From the NCBI GenBank assembly GCA_021776115.1, contig JAJFGN010000004.1:157945-221944 (forward strand): a DNA stretch of 64,000 bases. The letters run 5' to 3'. This DNA comes from Kiloniellaceae bacterium. Its GTDB lineage: Bacteria; Pseudomonadota; Alphaproteobacteria; Kiloniellales; J153. The stretch's first letter is position 1; every line of letters starts with the position of its first letter. Under the pieces are notes generated by a model, which was given only the letters and a program-made list of their open reading frames with translations, was not told the origin of the DNA and made no database searches. A program made the translations under genes and the position numbers. This document shows positions 17,821 through 25,956 of this stretch, in pieces.

Positions 17821-18797
17821 GCCCGAACACCGCGCCCGACCCGCAGCCGCGGATCGACAAAGTAATACAGCAGATCGACGACCAAATTTATGATCACGAA
17901 GAAGCTGGCGATCAAAAGCAAGTAGGTCGACATAACCGGAATATCGACTTCGTTAATTGCTTGAATGAACATCAGGCCGACACCCGGCCACTGGAAGACT
18001 GTTTCGGTAATGATCGCGAACGCGATGATCGACCCGAGCTGTAAGCCGGTAATGGTGATCACCGGGACCAGCGTGTTCATGAGCGCATAGCCGAAATGAA
18101 CGGTGCGATTGGAAAGGCCGCGCGCGCGCGCGAATTTGATGTAGTCGGCGCGCAGCACTTCCAGCATTTCCGAGCGCACCAGGCGCATGATCAAGGTCAT
18201 CTGAAACAACGCCAGGGTGATCGCCGGCATGATGAGGGCCTTCAACCCGCTCGCCGTCAAGAGCCCGGTACTCCAAAAGCCGAGTTGCACGACCTCGCCT
18301 CTGCCGAAAGAGGGGAGAAGTTGAAACTGAACGGAGAAAATGAAAATCAGTAAGATACCGATTAGGAACGTCGGCAAGGAAACGCCGACCAAAGATCCCG
18401 ATAGGATCAGGTGTGAAAACCAAGACTCACGGTTAAGCGCGGTGAAAATTCCGGCCGGAATTCCGATTCCGAGAGCGATTAGGGCGGATAAGATACTTAG
18501 CTCGAGCGTCGCCGGAAGGCGCTCCGCGATGATGGAAGCGACCTTACGTTTCTGCTGGTACGAGATTCCGAATTCCAACTGCACTGCTCGGCCGACGAAG
18601 CGAACGAACTGAACCGGCGCCGGGTCGTTCAAACCCAGCGATTCTCTCAGCTCTTCGCGTTTTTCATCGGAAGATTGGATTCCGACCAGATTAGCGATCG
18701 GATCGCCGACATAAGTGAATAGCGAAAACGAGATTGCCGCCACGCACAGCATCACGACTAAGGACTGCAACACGCGCGCCAAGATGTAGGAAATCAA
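17817..18797 (-). CDS. ABC transporter permease, DppB-like
   Basis: 326 aa inner-membrane permease. The DppB family start (MISYILARVLQSLVVMLCVA), DPAPVQFVRFVGRAVQLEFGISY, the EAA motif YIKFARARGLSNRTV, and six hydrophobic segments are visible. It is the first gene of the permease-ATPase part of the operon. The substrate-binding protein gene lies upstream but is separated from it by a terminator and a 266-bp repeat element. Confidence 0.95.
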   Translation of the reverse strand: MISYILARVLQSLVVMLCVAAISFSLFTYVGDPIANLVGIQSSDEKREELRESLGLNDPAPVQFVRFVGRAVQLEFGISYQQKRKVASIIAERLPATLELSILSALIALGIGIPAGIFTALNRESWFSHLILSGSLVGVSLPTFLIGILLIFIFSVQFQLLPSFGRGEVVQLGFWSTGLLTASGLKALIMPAITLALFQMTLIMRLVRSEMLEVLRADYIKFARARGLSNRTVHFGYALMNTLVPVITITGLQLGSIIAFAIITETVFQWPGVGLMFIQAINEVDIPVMSTYLLLIASFFVIINLVVDLLYYFVDPRLRVGRGVRA

Positions 18798-18819
18798 GGC
18801 GACCCCCGAATGATCATGC

Positions 18820-19085
18820 TAGAGCCTGATCCGTTCATATTGAACCATTTGATGGCGCCAAATCAGGCCACTCGGCTAGGCGCGGAACGCCGCGCGATGT
18901 GGGGCATCGGGCAAGTTCCGTAACGACGACGATGGGCTGATTTGGCCCACCGGAGGCCGGTTTTTCGCGCCCGCCGGACGTCGTTACGGCCCACTTGTGG
19001 TCATAAAGACCACGGGGTAGCCCGGGCCAAGCCAGCAGACGCTAAAAACCGGTCAAATGATTCAATATGAACGGATCAGGCTCTA
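18820..19085. mobile_element. MITE-like element with 33-bp terminal inverted repeats
   Basis: 266 bp, without any coding potential I can support. The ends at 18820-18852 and 19053-19085 are inverted copies with one mismatch in 33 bases; each begins TAGAGCCTGATCCGTTCA. TA at both outer ends fits the TA target of IS630/Tc1-type transposases. It lies between the substrate-binding protein and permease genes of the ABC locus. A diverged copy of one end occurs at 62346-62383. Confidence 0.8.
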
Positions 19086-19098
19086 GGGTTGAGAAAAA

Positions 19099-19135
19099 GA
19101 AAGAGGCTCGGGAGCAAAACTTCCGAGCCTCTTTC
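19099..19135 (-). terminator. Rho-independent terminator after the substrate-binding protein gene
   Basis: A 13-bp perfect stem (GAAAGAGGCTCGG with CCGAGCCTCTTTC) with an 11-base loop; on the minus strand it is followed by TTTTTCTC. It lies 16 bases after the stop of the substrate-binding protein gene, so it probably limits readthrough from this highly expressed gene into the permease genes. Confidence 0.88.
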
Positions 19136-19151
19136 GGTTATCGAATCGTGC

Positions 19152-20735
19152 CTATTTCATATTGATGTACCAGAATTGCAAGGCGTTGTCCGCACGCTGC
19201 GCGACGGTGACACCGTTCCGTACACCCCAGGATAGTGCCTGCTGGTGCAGCGGAATGTATCCGACTTCGTCTTTCACGATGCCGAAGGCCTCGTCGATCA
19301 TTTCCTGGCGTTTCTTGGCATCGGTTTCCGAGGAGATCTTCTTCGAAAGCTCGGTCACCCGCGCATTGCCGTACCCGCCACCGTTCCAGGCAAGGCCGCC
19401 GTCGGCCGGGGGCACCATCAGATGCGCGATCACCGAACCGGCGTCCTGATCGTCGGGAATCCAGCCCAGCAGATACATGCTGATATCGTGCTCCTTGAGC
19501 TTGGCGAAAAACTTGCTCTTGGGTTGGGCGAGTAGATCTACGTTAACGCCAACGCGCGCGAACATGCCCGCGACCGCCTGGCAGATCTGCTCGTCGTTGA
19601 CATAGCGGTTGTTCGGGCAATCGAGCTGGATATCGAAGCCGTCCGCGTAACCGGCATCGCTAAGCAACTTTTTCGATGTCGCCGGATCGTAAGGCAAGCG
19701 GCCATTGAGGGCCTCGTTGTATCCGCCCAGCTTCGGCGCCAGAAGCAAACCGGCGGGAGTGGAGGCGCCGCGCATGACCTTGGACTTAATGGCATCGATG
19801 TCGATTGCCTGATAGAGCGCTTGCCTTACCCGCTTGTCCTTAAGCGGGTTCTTGCCTTTCACGGACGAGTAGAGAAGCTCATCGCGTTCCTGATCCATGC
19901 CCAGGAAAATCGTCCGCAGCTCCGGCCCCTGCAAAGCCGTGGCGACGCCCGAGGCGTTGATGCGATCGACGTCCTGAACCGGCGCCGGGAACATCAGGTC
20001 GAGTTCCCCGGACAACAGAGCCGCCGTGCGCGTCGCATCGGACCCAATCGGGGTCAGGACGACATCGGTCACGTTGAAGCTCTGGTTGCCGATGTCCCAC
20101 CAGTCCTTGTTAAGCGTGAGCACGGTTTTCACGCCGGGCTCGCGGCTTACAAGCTTAAAGGCACCGGTCCCGTTAGCATTCAAGGTGGCATAGTTCTCGA
20201 CATTCTTGTTGAGATCGACTGGGTCGACCGCGCCATTGGCTTCCGCCCACTGCTTATCCATTATGACCAGCGGCGCGATGGTATTGAGCAGGATCGGATT
20301 GACGTTCTCGGTTACGATGTCGACCGTTCGGGCGTCGACCTCTTTGACGTCCGCGATGCCGCCAACGTAGCTGTCCATGTCGGCGCCGTCGCGTTGGGCG
20401 CGCTTGAAGGAAAACACCACGTCGTCGGCGTCGAAGCTATTTCCGTTGTGGAACTTCACCCCCTCGCGCAGCTTGAAGCGCCAGGTTGTGGGGCTAACCA
20501 ATTCCCAGCTAACCGCAAGCGCCGGCTCTAGCTGCAGATTTTCGTCGTAGCGAACCAGAGGCTCGTGAATGTTACTATGAAACGCGGTCGAGAAATTCTC
20601 CGCCAAGGCGTAAGGATCCATTGAGGCGACGTCGCCCTGGAACGCAAATCTGAACGTCTCGGCCTGCGCGGGAACCGCGGCTGAAATACCGGCCGCAATG
20701 GCCAATACTCCAGTTAACTTGATGATTCTTTGCAT
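19152..20735 (-). CDS. ABC transporter substrate-binding protein (SBP family 5)
   Basis: 527 aa from the ATG at 20735 (MQRIIKLTGVLAIAAG), with a clear signal peptide cleaved near PAQA-ETF. It has the family 5 extracellular solute-binding fold (GDVASMDPYALAENFSTAFHSNIHEPLVRYD, then WRFKLREGVKFHNGNSFDADDVVFSF). It delivers the ligand to the adjacent DppBC-type importer from the periplasm. It is divergent from the creatininase gene, with a 175-bp shared promoter region. Confidence 0.95.
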   Translation of the reverse strand: MQRIIKLTGVLAIAAGISAAVPAQAETFRFAFQGDVASMDPYALAENFSTAFHSNIHEPLVRYDENLQLEPALAVSWELVSPTTWRFKLREGVKFHNGNSFDADDVVFSFKRAQRDGADMDSYVGGIADVKEVDARTVDIVTENVNPILLNTIAPLVIMDKQWAEANGAVDPVDLNKNVENYATLNANGTGAFKLVSREPGVKTVLTLNKDWWDIGNQSFNVTDVVLTPIGSDATRTAALLSGELDLMFPAPVQDVDRINASGVATALQGPELRTIFLGMDQERDELLYSSVKGKNPLKDKRVRQALYQAIDIDAIKSKVMRGASTPAGLLLAPKLGGYNEALNGRLPYDPATSKKLLSDAGYADGFDIQLDCPNNRYVNDEQICQAVAGMFARVGVNVDLLAQPKSKFFAKLKEHDISMYLLGWIPDDQDAGSVIAHLMVPPADGGLAWNGGGYGNARVTELSKKISSETDAKKRQEMIDEAFGIVKDEVGYIPLHQQALSWGVRNGVTVAQRADNALQFWYINMK

Positions 20736-20910
20736 TATGTTGCTCCACCCTGCACTTGTTATTAATACCATAATTGCCCAGGAGCGTATCCAAGGCCCTG
20801 ACGGGTGTCAACTAACCGGCCCGGCCGTTGGCAAGGCGGTAAAATCCGCGCTACCATGGCCAGCTTAGGGCGGCTGCGCCCCATATTGCGATTGCCGAAA
20901 GGGCCCGGTT

Positions 20911-21612
20911 TTGAAGATCTCAGACTCAAGCTGGATGCAAATCGAAGAGTATTTGAAATCGGACGACCGCTGCGTCGTGCCGCTGGGATCGACCGAGCAA
21001 CACGCTTATTTGAGCCTGTCGACCGACAGCATACTGTCCGAAAAGGTAGCCGTGGAGGCCGCGGCGCCCCTCGGCATCCCGGTCTTTCCCGCCGTACCTT
21101 ATGGCCTGGCCCATCACTGGATGGCGTTTCCAGGTACCGTCACCTTACGCATGGAAACCTATCTAGGCTTGATCGGCGACATTCTCGACAGCCTCGCCCA
21201 CGCCGGGTTCCGGCGCATCCTTATGGTTAACGGCCATGGCGGGAACATGCCCGCGGCCAATTACGCGCGGCAGTGGATCGCGGCCAACCCGGACGTTCGT
21301 ATCTTATTTCACAACTGGTATGCCGCGCCCAAATTCGCGGCCGCGGTCCGCGAGATCGACAAGATCGCGTCCCACGCTTCCTGGCTCGAGAACTTCGCCT
21401 GGAACCGGCTGGACGGAGTCGAAATGCCGGATGGCGCCAAGGACCTAGTCGATATGGGCAGCCTGCAGAGCCTCAATCCGGACCAAATCCGCGCGGTCGC
21501 GGGCGATGGCAACATGGGCGGAGGTTACCAGCGCGCCGACAGCGAAATGGAGGCGGTTTGGGCCGTAGGGGTTGCGGAGACCCGTGCGCTTCTGACCGAC
21601 GCTTGGCCGTAA
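20911..21612 (+). CDS. Creatininase family amidohydrolase
   Basis: 233 aa starting at a TTG. Creatininase-fold metal-dependent hydrolase: VVPLGSTEQHAYLSLSTDS (metal-ligand Glu and Asp region, about 23-41), LAHHWMAFPGT, and MVNGHGGN. The family opens cyclic amides or hydrolyses formamides. It is divergent from a peptide-type ABC importer, which suggests that the imported compound is its substrate or is processed after it. The start codon choice is the least certain part; an ATG at 20936 is in another frame. Confidence 0.9.
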   Translation: MKISDSSWMQIEEYLKSDDRCVVPLGSTEQHAYLSLSTDSILSEKVAVEAAAPLGIPVFPAVPYGLAHHWMAFPGTVTLRMETYLGLIGDILDSLAHAGFRRILMVNGHGGNMPAANYARQWIAANPDVRILFHNWYAAPKFAAAVREIDKIASHASWLENFAWNRLDGVEMPDGAKDLVDMGSLQSLNPDQIRAVAGDGNMGGGYQRADSEMEAVWAVGVAETRALLTDAWP

Positions 21613-22631
21613 GCGGAGCGCCTCTTTTAGTCTGGGGCGCGGGCGCCATCGGCGGCACCCTCGGCGCTTACCTGGCTCGCGCCGGTCATGAGGTCCTGTT
21701 CGTCGATACCGCCCCGGACCATGTCGCGCGGATCAACGAGCGGGGTCTGACCATCACAGGTCCCATCGATACCTTCACGGTTCCGGCCAAGGCCGTGACG
21801 CCGGAAAACTTGGAAGGCGTCTTCGACCGTATCGTCCTGGCGGTCAAAACGCCGGCGACCCAGGAGGCGTCTCTTGCTCTTGCCCCCCATCTTGCGCCGA
21901 ACGGCTACGTCGTCTCGGCCCAAAACGGCTTGAACGAACCCCAGATCGCCGACGTCGTCGGGCCTGCTCGCACCCTGGGTTGCTTCGTGAATTTCGGCGC
22001 CGACTATCACGCGCCGGGAGAGATCATGTACGGCGGACGGGGCGCCGTGGTCGTGGGCGAGATCGATGGCCGGATCACGGAGCGGGTGAGGGCACTGGCG
22101 GCCCTGCTCCAGGACTTCGAGCCGAATGCGATAGCGAGCGCAAATATCTTCGGCTATCTCTGGAGCAAGATGGCCTATGGCGCCATGCTCTTCGCCGAGG
22201 CCCTGACCGAAGCCTCGATCGCCGATTGTCTCGATCACCCGGACTACCGCGACCTGTTCATAGCCCTGGCACGCGAAGTCCTGGCGGTCGCCCAAGCGCA
22301 TGGCGTGACGCTGGAGCCGTTCAACGGTTTCGATCCGGTAGCGTTTCTGCCCGGCGGCAGCGACCTGGCGGCCCACGCCTCGCTTGAGACCATGGTCGCC
22401 TTCAACCGCCGCTCGGCAAAGACTCACAGCGGGATCTGGCGCGACATCGCGGTGCGCAAGCGCAAGACCGAAGTCGACGCTCTGCCCGGCGCGGTGCCCG
22501 CACTCGCGAGGGAAAAAGGCTTGTCCGCGCCGCTGTGTGCCCGCTTGACCGAGTTGATACACGAGGTCGAAGAAGGCACGCGCCCTCAATCGTGGCAAAG
22601 CCTGGACGCGCTTAAGGCCGTATTGGCCTGA
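21603..22631 (+). CDS. Ketopantoate reductase family (PanE/ApbA-like) oxidoreductase
   Basis: 342 aa from a TTG at 21603, overlapping the creatininase stop by 10 bases. The N-terminal NADP-binding motif is LVWGAGAIGGTLGAYLARAGHEV, followed by VKTPATQE and SAQNGLNE typical of the family; the C-terminal helical domain has the conserved KMAYGAMLF and the ETMVAFNRRSAKTHSGIWRDIAVRKRKTEVD stretch. In this operon it probably reduces a 2-keto acid produced from the imported compound and is not the pantothenate enzyme; that is inferred from neighbours. Confidence 0.9.
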   Translation: MAVSGAPLLVWGAGAIGGTLGAYLARAGHEVLFVDTAPDHVARINERGLTITGPIDTFTVPAKAVTPENLEGVFDRIVLAVKTPATQEASLALAPHLAPNGYVVSAQNGLNEPQIADVVGPARTLGCFVNFGADYHAPGEIMYGGRGAVVVGEIDGRITERVRALAALLQDFEPNAIASANIFGYLWSKMAYGAMLFAEALTEASIADCLDHPDYRDLFIALAREVLAVAQAHGVTLEPFNGFDPVAFLPGGSDLAAHASLETMVAFNRRSAKTHSGIWRDIAVRKRKTEVDALPGAVPALAREKGLSAPLCARLTELIHEVEEGTRPQSWQSLDALKAVLA

Positions 22632-22656
22632 ACGCGGACAGGGCAGGGGAGAGACA

Positions 22657-23418
22657 ATGCGTATGGATCGCCGCTTCGACCAACGCGTTGTCCTGGTCAC
22701 CGGCGCCGCCCAGGGTATCGGCGCCGGGATCGCCAAGGCGTTTCGCGACGCCGGCGCCTTGGTCCACATCGCGGATATCGATGCCGAGGGGATCGCGGCG
22801 TGTGGCCAGGCTCTCGATCTAGAACCCCACGCCTTGGACCTTTCCGATCGAGACCAAGCCCGGAAAACCGTAAACGCCATTACCAAGCGCCACGGTCGTA
22901 TCGACATCCTGATCAACGCCGCCGGGGGCGTCCGGGGTCAAGTCGGCCGGCCCATAGAAGACATCGCGGAAGCCGACTGGCGCTCAATCTTCCAAGCCAA
23001 TGTGGATGGCGCCTTCTGGCTGACGCAAGCGGTCGCCCCGGGGATGAAAAAGGCGGGCTTCGGCCGCATCGTGAACATTGCCTCCAGCGCCGGGCTGCGC
23101 CCAAGCCTGACCGGCATCCAGGCCTACACCGCCGCCAAGCACGCGCTGGTCGGACTGACCAAGCAGATGTCCTGGGAGCTTGGCCCCCACGGCATCACCG
23201 TCAATGCAATCGCCCCGGGCTTCATTCTCTCCAATCCGACGACCCAACGTCAGTGGGAGAATTTAGGGCCGGAGGGCCAAAAGCAGCTTCTGGAGTCAAT
23301 TCACGCCAAACGCCTCGGCGCCCCCGAAGACATCGCAAACGCCGCCCTGTTCTTCGCCGACGAAGCCAGCGGATGGATCTCGGGCCAAGTCCTGTCGGTC
23401 GACGGCGGACGGTCCTGA
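22657..23418 (+). CDS. SDR family oxidoreductase
   Basis: 253 aa classical SDR: TGAAQGIGAGIAKAF, NAAGG, catalytic Ser in NIASSAG and YTAAKHAL. An aspartate after strand 2 (ADIDAEG) favours NAD. It follows the PanE-like gene by 25 bp with the GGGAGAG ribosome site, and completes the putative catabolic operon opposite the ABC importer. Confidence 0.92.
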   Translation: MRMDRRFDQRVVLVTGAAQGIGAGIAKAFRDAGALVHIADIDAEGIAACGQALDLEPHALDLSDRDQARKTVNAITKRHGRIDILINAAGGVRGQVGRPIEDIAEADWRSIFQANVDGAFWLTQAVAPGMKKAGFGRIVNIASSAGLRPSLTGIQAYTAAKHALVGLTKQMSWELGPHGITVNAIAPGFILSNPTTQRQWENLGPEGQKQLLESIHAKRLGAPEDIANAALFFADEASGWISGQVLSVDGGRS

Positions 23419-23427
23419 CGAACCCTA

Positions 23428-23510
23428 AACTTCCGCAGGCGGACTGACGCTAGAGAGTGTCACTGACGGCCATGACGATATCGTCGAGCACCGCGTGAAT
23501 GCCGGTCGCG
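23428..23510. repeat. Duplicated fragment of the serine hydrolase gene 3' end
   Basis: About 80 bp that closely match 24660-24742, the last bases and downstream sequence of the serine hydrolase gene. Both contain GCTAGAGAGTGTCACTGACG followed by GTCGAGCACCGCGTGAAT. The two copies flank the PEP-CTERM gene in direct orientation, as expected for an insertion or tandem duplication that was then mostly lost. Confidence 0.8.
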
Positions 23511-23802
23511 AAATAACATGCGACATGCGAAATGCCGGCGTCTTACCTTTCGGAAGGTTTTGGGTCATGCTCAGGCGGCTGGGAGGGTTCCACATGGGGA
23601 AACCCGGTTGACATACGGTCCCCTGCGATGCGTCTACCGCGCAATTTTTTTTAGTAGCTTTTGACCCAGGTCATTGCGTCCGGCCTCAGTTTTAAGCCAC
23701 AAAATCCATGATACCCAAAATGTCTACGAGGCTGCATCCCGCCAGCGAACAGGGCGGGCTTCGATGGCGGGAGTCCGCGTTAAAAGCGCTAGGATAAATG
23801 CC

Positions 23803-24654
23803 ATGATACATTGTGCAGGAATCAAGCCGTTGCCGGAAAGGTGCTTCGAAACGGTGATCTGGCCACGAGTTCTGTTCGTTTTTTTCGTGCTGACTATTGG
23901 CCAATTTTTGGCACCGCTCGCCAACAGCGCGATAATCGTCGGAGAGTTTGGCGGCATAGTAACGCGCACGGATTTTTTCGTCTCGCCTTCGAGAGACCCT
24001 GCGCTTTTCCCGGGTGGCGGAATATCGGTGGGCGACCGTCTATCGGCGCAGCTGTTCTACGACACAGAGACCGCATTGATCGCAAGTTTCAATGATAGCC
24101 ATGGGCTTTTCACTTTTTCAGCAATTCCGCCTAGCAGCGCTATGAGTCTAACTATCGGAGACTTCACTTGGAACGCTGACCCTCTCGCCAACTCGGCTCC
24201 CTTCGCCCCACCTATACGAGTGTCTATTCAGAATGATTTTTCCTTTTTTCCCAGTCCTGTTCCTGTGACCTCAGACACGGTAGATTTCTTCGGTAGGGGA
24301 GGTGACAGCGCATCTTTTCCAGTACATCAAGATCTGCAGAACTTACACCTTTCACTCCGGTTCCTGGATACGTCTGCAATGCTCGTCGAGAATGGTGCTC
24401 TTCCGACATTAATATCCATAGACGGACTGGCCGTAGCGCCATCCAGTTACCTTTTTAATATCTGCTCTGAGTCGAATTTCTTCACGGATGGATACTGTAT
24501 CCGCGGCAATTTGGATTTTGCGTCGCTCTCTGAGGCATCTGAACCCAGCCCTATCCCCGAACCCTCCGCCCTCGCTCTCTTCGCGACCGGCCTAGCTGCG
24601 CTCGGCGTAATGAGCTGGCGGCGGAGGAGAGCGCTGTCGGGCGGTCCTGACTAG
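23803..24654 (+). CDS. PEP-CTERM domain exported protein
   Basis: 283 aa from the ATG at 23803; an ATG at 23764 is also in frame. Hydrophobic signal segment (VLFVFFVLTIGQFLAPLANSA), a beta-rich Ser/Phe-rich body without a recognised domain, and a canonical C-terminal sorting signal: IPEPSALALFATGLAALGVMSW followed by RRRR. Exosortase (EpsH) would cut at PEP. No exosortase is seen in the window. The base composition is visibly lower in GC than the neighbours, and the gene is flanked by an 80-bp direct repeat, so it may be acquired. Confidence 0.82.
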   Translation: MIHCAGIKPLPERCFETVIWPRVLFVFFVLTIGQFLAPLANSAIIVGEFGGIVTRTDFFVSPSRDPALFPGGGISVGDRLSAQLFYDTETALIASFNDSHGLFTFSAIPPSSAMSLTIGDFTWNADPLANSAPFAPPIRVSIQNDFSFFPSPVPVTSDTVDFFGRGGDSASFPVHQDLQNLHLSLRFLDTSAMLVENGALPTLISIDGLAVAPSSYLFNICSESNFFTDGYCIRGNLDFASLSEASEPSPIPEPSALALFATGLAALGVMSWRRRRALSGGPD

Positions 24655-24659
24655 CGCCA

Positions 24660-24742
24660 GACCTCCGCGAGCGGACAGGCGCTAGAGAGTGTCACTGACG
24701 GCAACGACGATATTGTCGAGCACCGCGTGAATACCGGTTGCA
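24660..24742. repeat. Original copy of the duplicated serine hydrolase 3' end
   Basis: Overlaps the last codons of the serine hydrolase gene. It is the right member of the direct repeat pair that flanks the PEP-CTERM gene; see the copy at 23428-23510. Confidence 0.8.
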
Positions 24743-25824
24743 TAGTGGCTGAGACGGTTTCCCGAGCCGGTATTGGCCGAAATCGCATAGGAGATGCCCG
24801 CGCCCGGATCGTGGCCCATCACGGTGACATAACCCGGCAAACCGCCCTGGTGGCCGAGAAGGAGCCGGTCCCCGTAGGTCATCCCAAAAATCCCCAACCC
24901 GGCCTCGCTCAGGCGGGTGCCGACAAAGCCGCAGGGGGTGCGGTTCCGGATCATCTCCTGGAGCATACCTTTATCCAGTATCTTTCCACCGAACAGCCCT
25001 TGCAGAAACAAAACCAGGTCGGAGGGGACGGAGACGATATCGCCCGCGGCGTAGACGCTCGAGAAAGGGCACAGATCCGTGGTGTCCTGAAGCTCGTCGG
25101 AATACTCGAGAACCGTTTCGGTTCGCCACATCTCGCCCCCCTGGTCAACCGGGAGGTTCTCGTTTCCCGGCGCCACCGCCGGCCGCCAATAAAACCCGCG
25201 CGCGAGCCGGTGGTGGGGGAAATCCTCGGTGGCGCTCGACCAGGTGCTTTCCAGGCCCAAAGGGTCGAGAATGCGGCTGCGGATCGCGCCGCCCAGGGTT
25301 AGCCCAGTTAACTCCTCGATCAGCATGCCGGCCAGAACGAAGCCGGTGTTGCTGTAGACCGTGGCCTCATCCGGCGCGCACGGGCGGTTCACCCGAAAGG
25401 CAAGATCGACGATATCCTTGGGCCGCCAATGGCGCCCGGGCGCCACCGGCAAGTGAGATTCGAATTCGGGCAACCCGCTTCTGTGGTTAACCAGATGCCG
25501 GAGGGAAATTCGATCCGCCATCGGAAGCCAGGGGAACCAGGCCGATACCGGCCGGTCGAGCGCGATTCGATCTTCTCCGGCGAGTTGTAGAAGCACCGTG
25601 GCGACGAAGGTCTTGGTACAGCTCGCCACCTTTAGGAGATCGGCGGTCGCGAGGGGTTTGGCCGGCACGCGCGACGAAAGCCCACGGGACACGGCGGTCA
25701 CACCATGCGCCGTCCCGACGGCGGCGGAACAGCCGACTACGCCGGTATCGATAAAGCGCTCGAGGAGGGTGCCGATCTTCTCTTGAAGCCCTGATGACAT
25801 CGAACCAACCCGTTCGCTACGCAT
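24682..25824 (-). CDS. Serine hydrolase, class C beta-lactamase/esterase family
   Basis: 380 aa from the ATG at 25824; a later ATG at 25800 (MSSGLQ) is possible. Catalytic SxxK is SCTK (in KVASCTKTFVATVLLQ), the YxN is YSNTGFVLAGMLIEE, and the third motif is HQGGLPGY in place of KTG. No signal peptide is evident. Such enzymes are usually esterases or peptidases and not true beta-lactamases. The DNA of the 3' end is duplicated upstream of the neighbouring PEP-CTERM gene. Confidence 0.9.
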   Translation of the reverse strand: MRSERVGSMSSGLQEKIGTLLERFIDTGVVGCSAAVGTAHGVTAVSRGLSSRVPAKPLATADLLKVASCTKTFVATVLLQLAGEDRIALDRPVSAWFPWLPMADRISLRHLVNHRSGLPEFESHLPVAPGRHWRPKDIVDLAFRVNRPCAPDEATVYSNTGFVLAGMLIEELTGLTLGGAIRSRILDPLGLESTWSSATEDFPHHRLARGFYWRPAVAPGNENLPVDQGGEMWRTETVLEYSDELQDTTDLCPFSSVYAAGDIVSVPSDLVLFLQGLFGGKILDKGMLQEMIRNRTPCGFVGTRLSEAGLGIFGMTYGDRLLLGHQGGLPGYVTVMGHDPGAGISYAISANTGSGNRLSHYATGIHAVLDNIVVAVSDTL

Positions 25825-25956
25825 CGACTGCCTTTTTGCGAGGCAAAACTCAGAATACGCCGCGACGGGTCGGCTAGCCAATGATAACGACCGACGAAGA
25901 CAGACTTGGCCGACCCGGAAGCGGCCGCGCGCGCGTGTGTCCTTAGAACGTCGGAC

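Noticed and set aside
24682..25824. True class C beta-lactamase
   Set aside because: No signal peptide and HQG in place of KTG; esterase-like relatives fit better.
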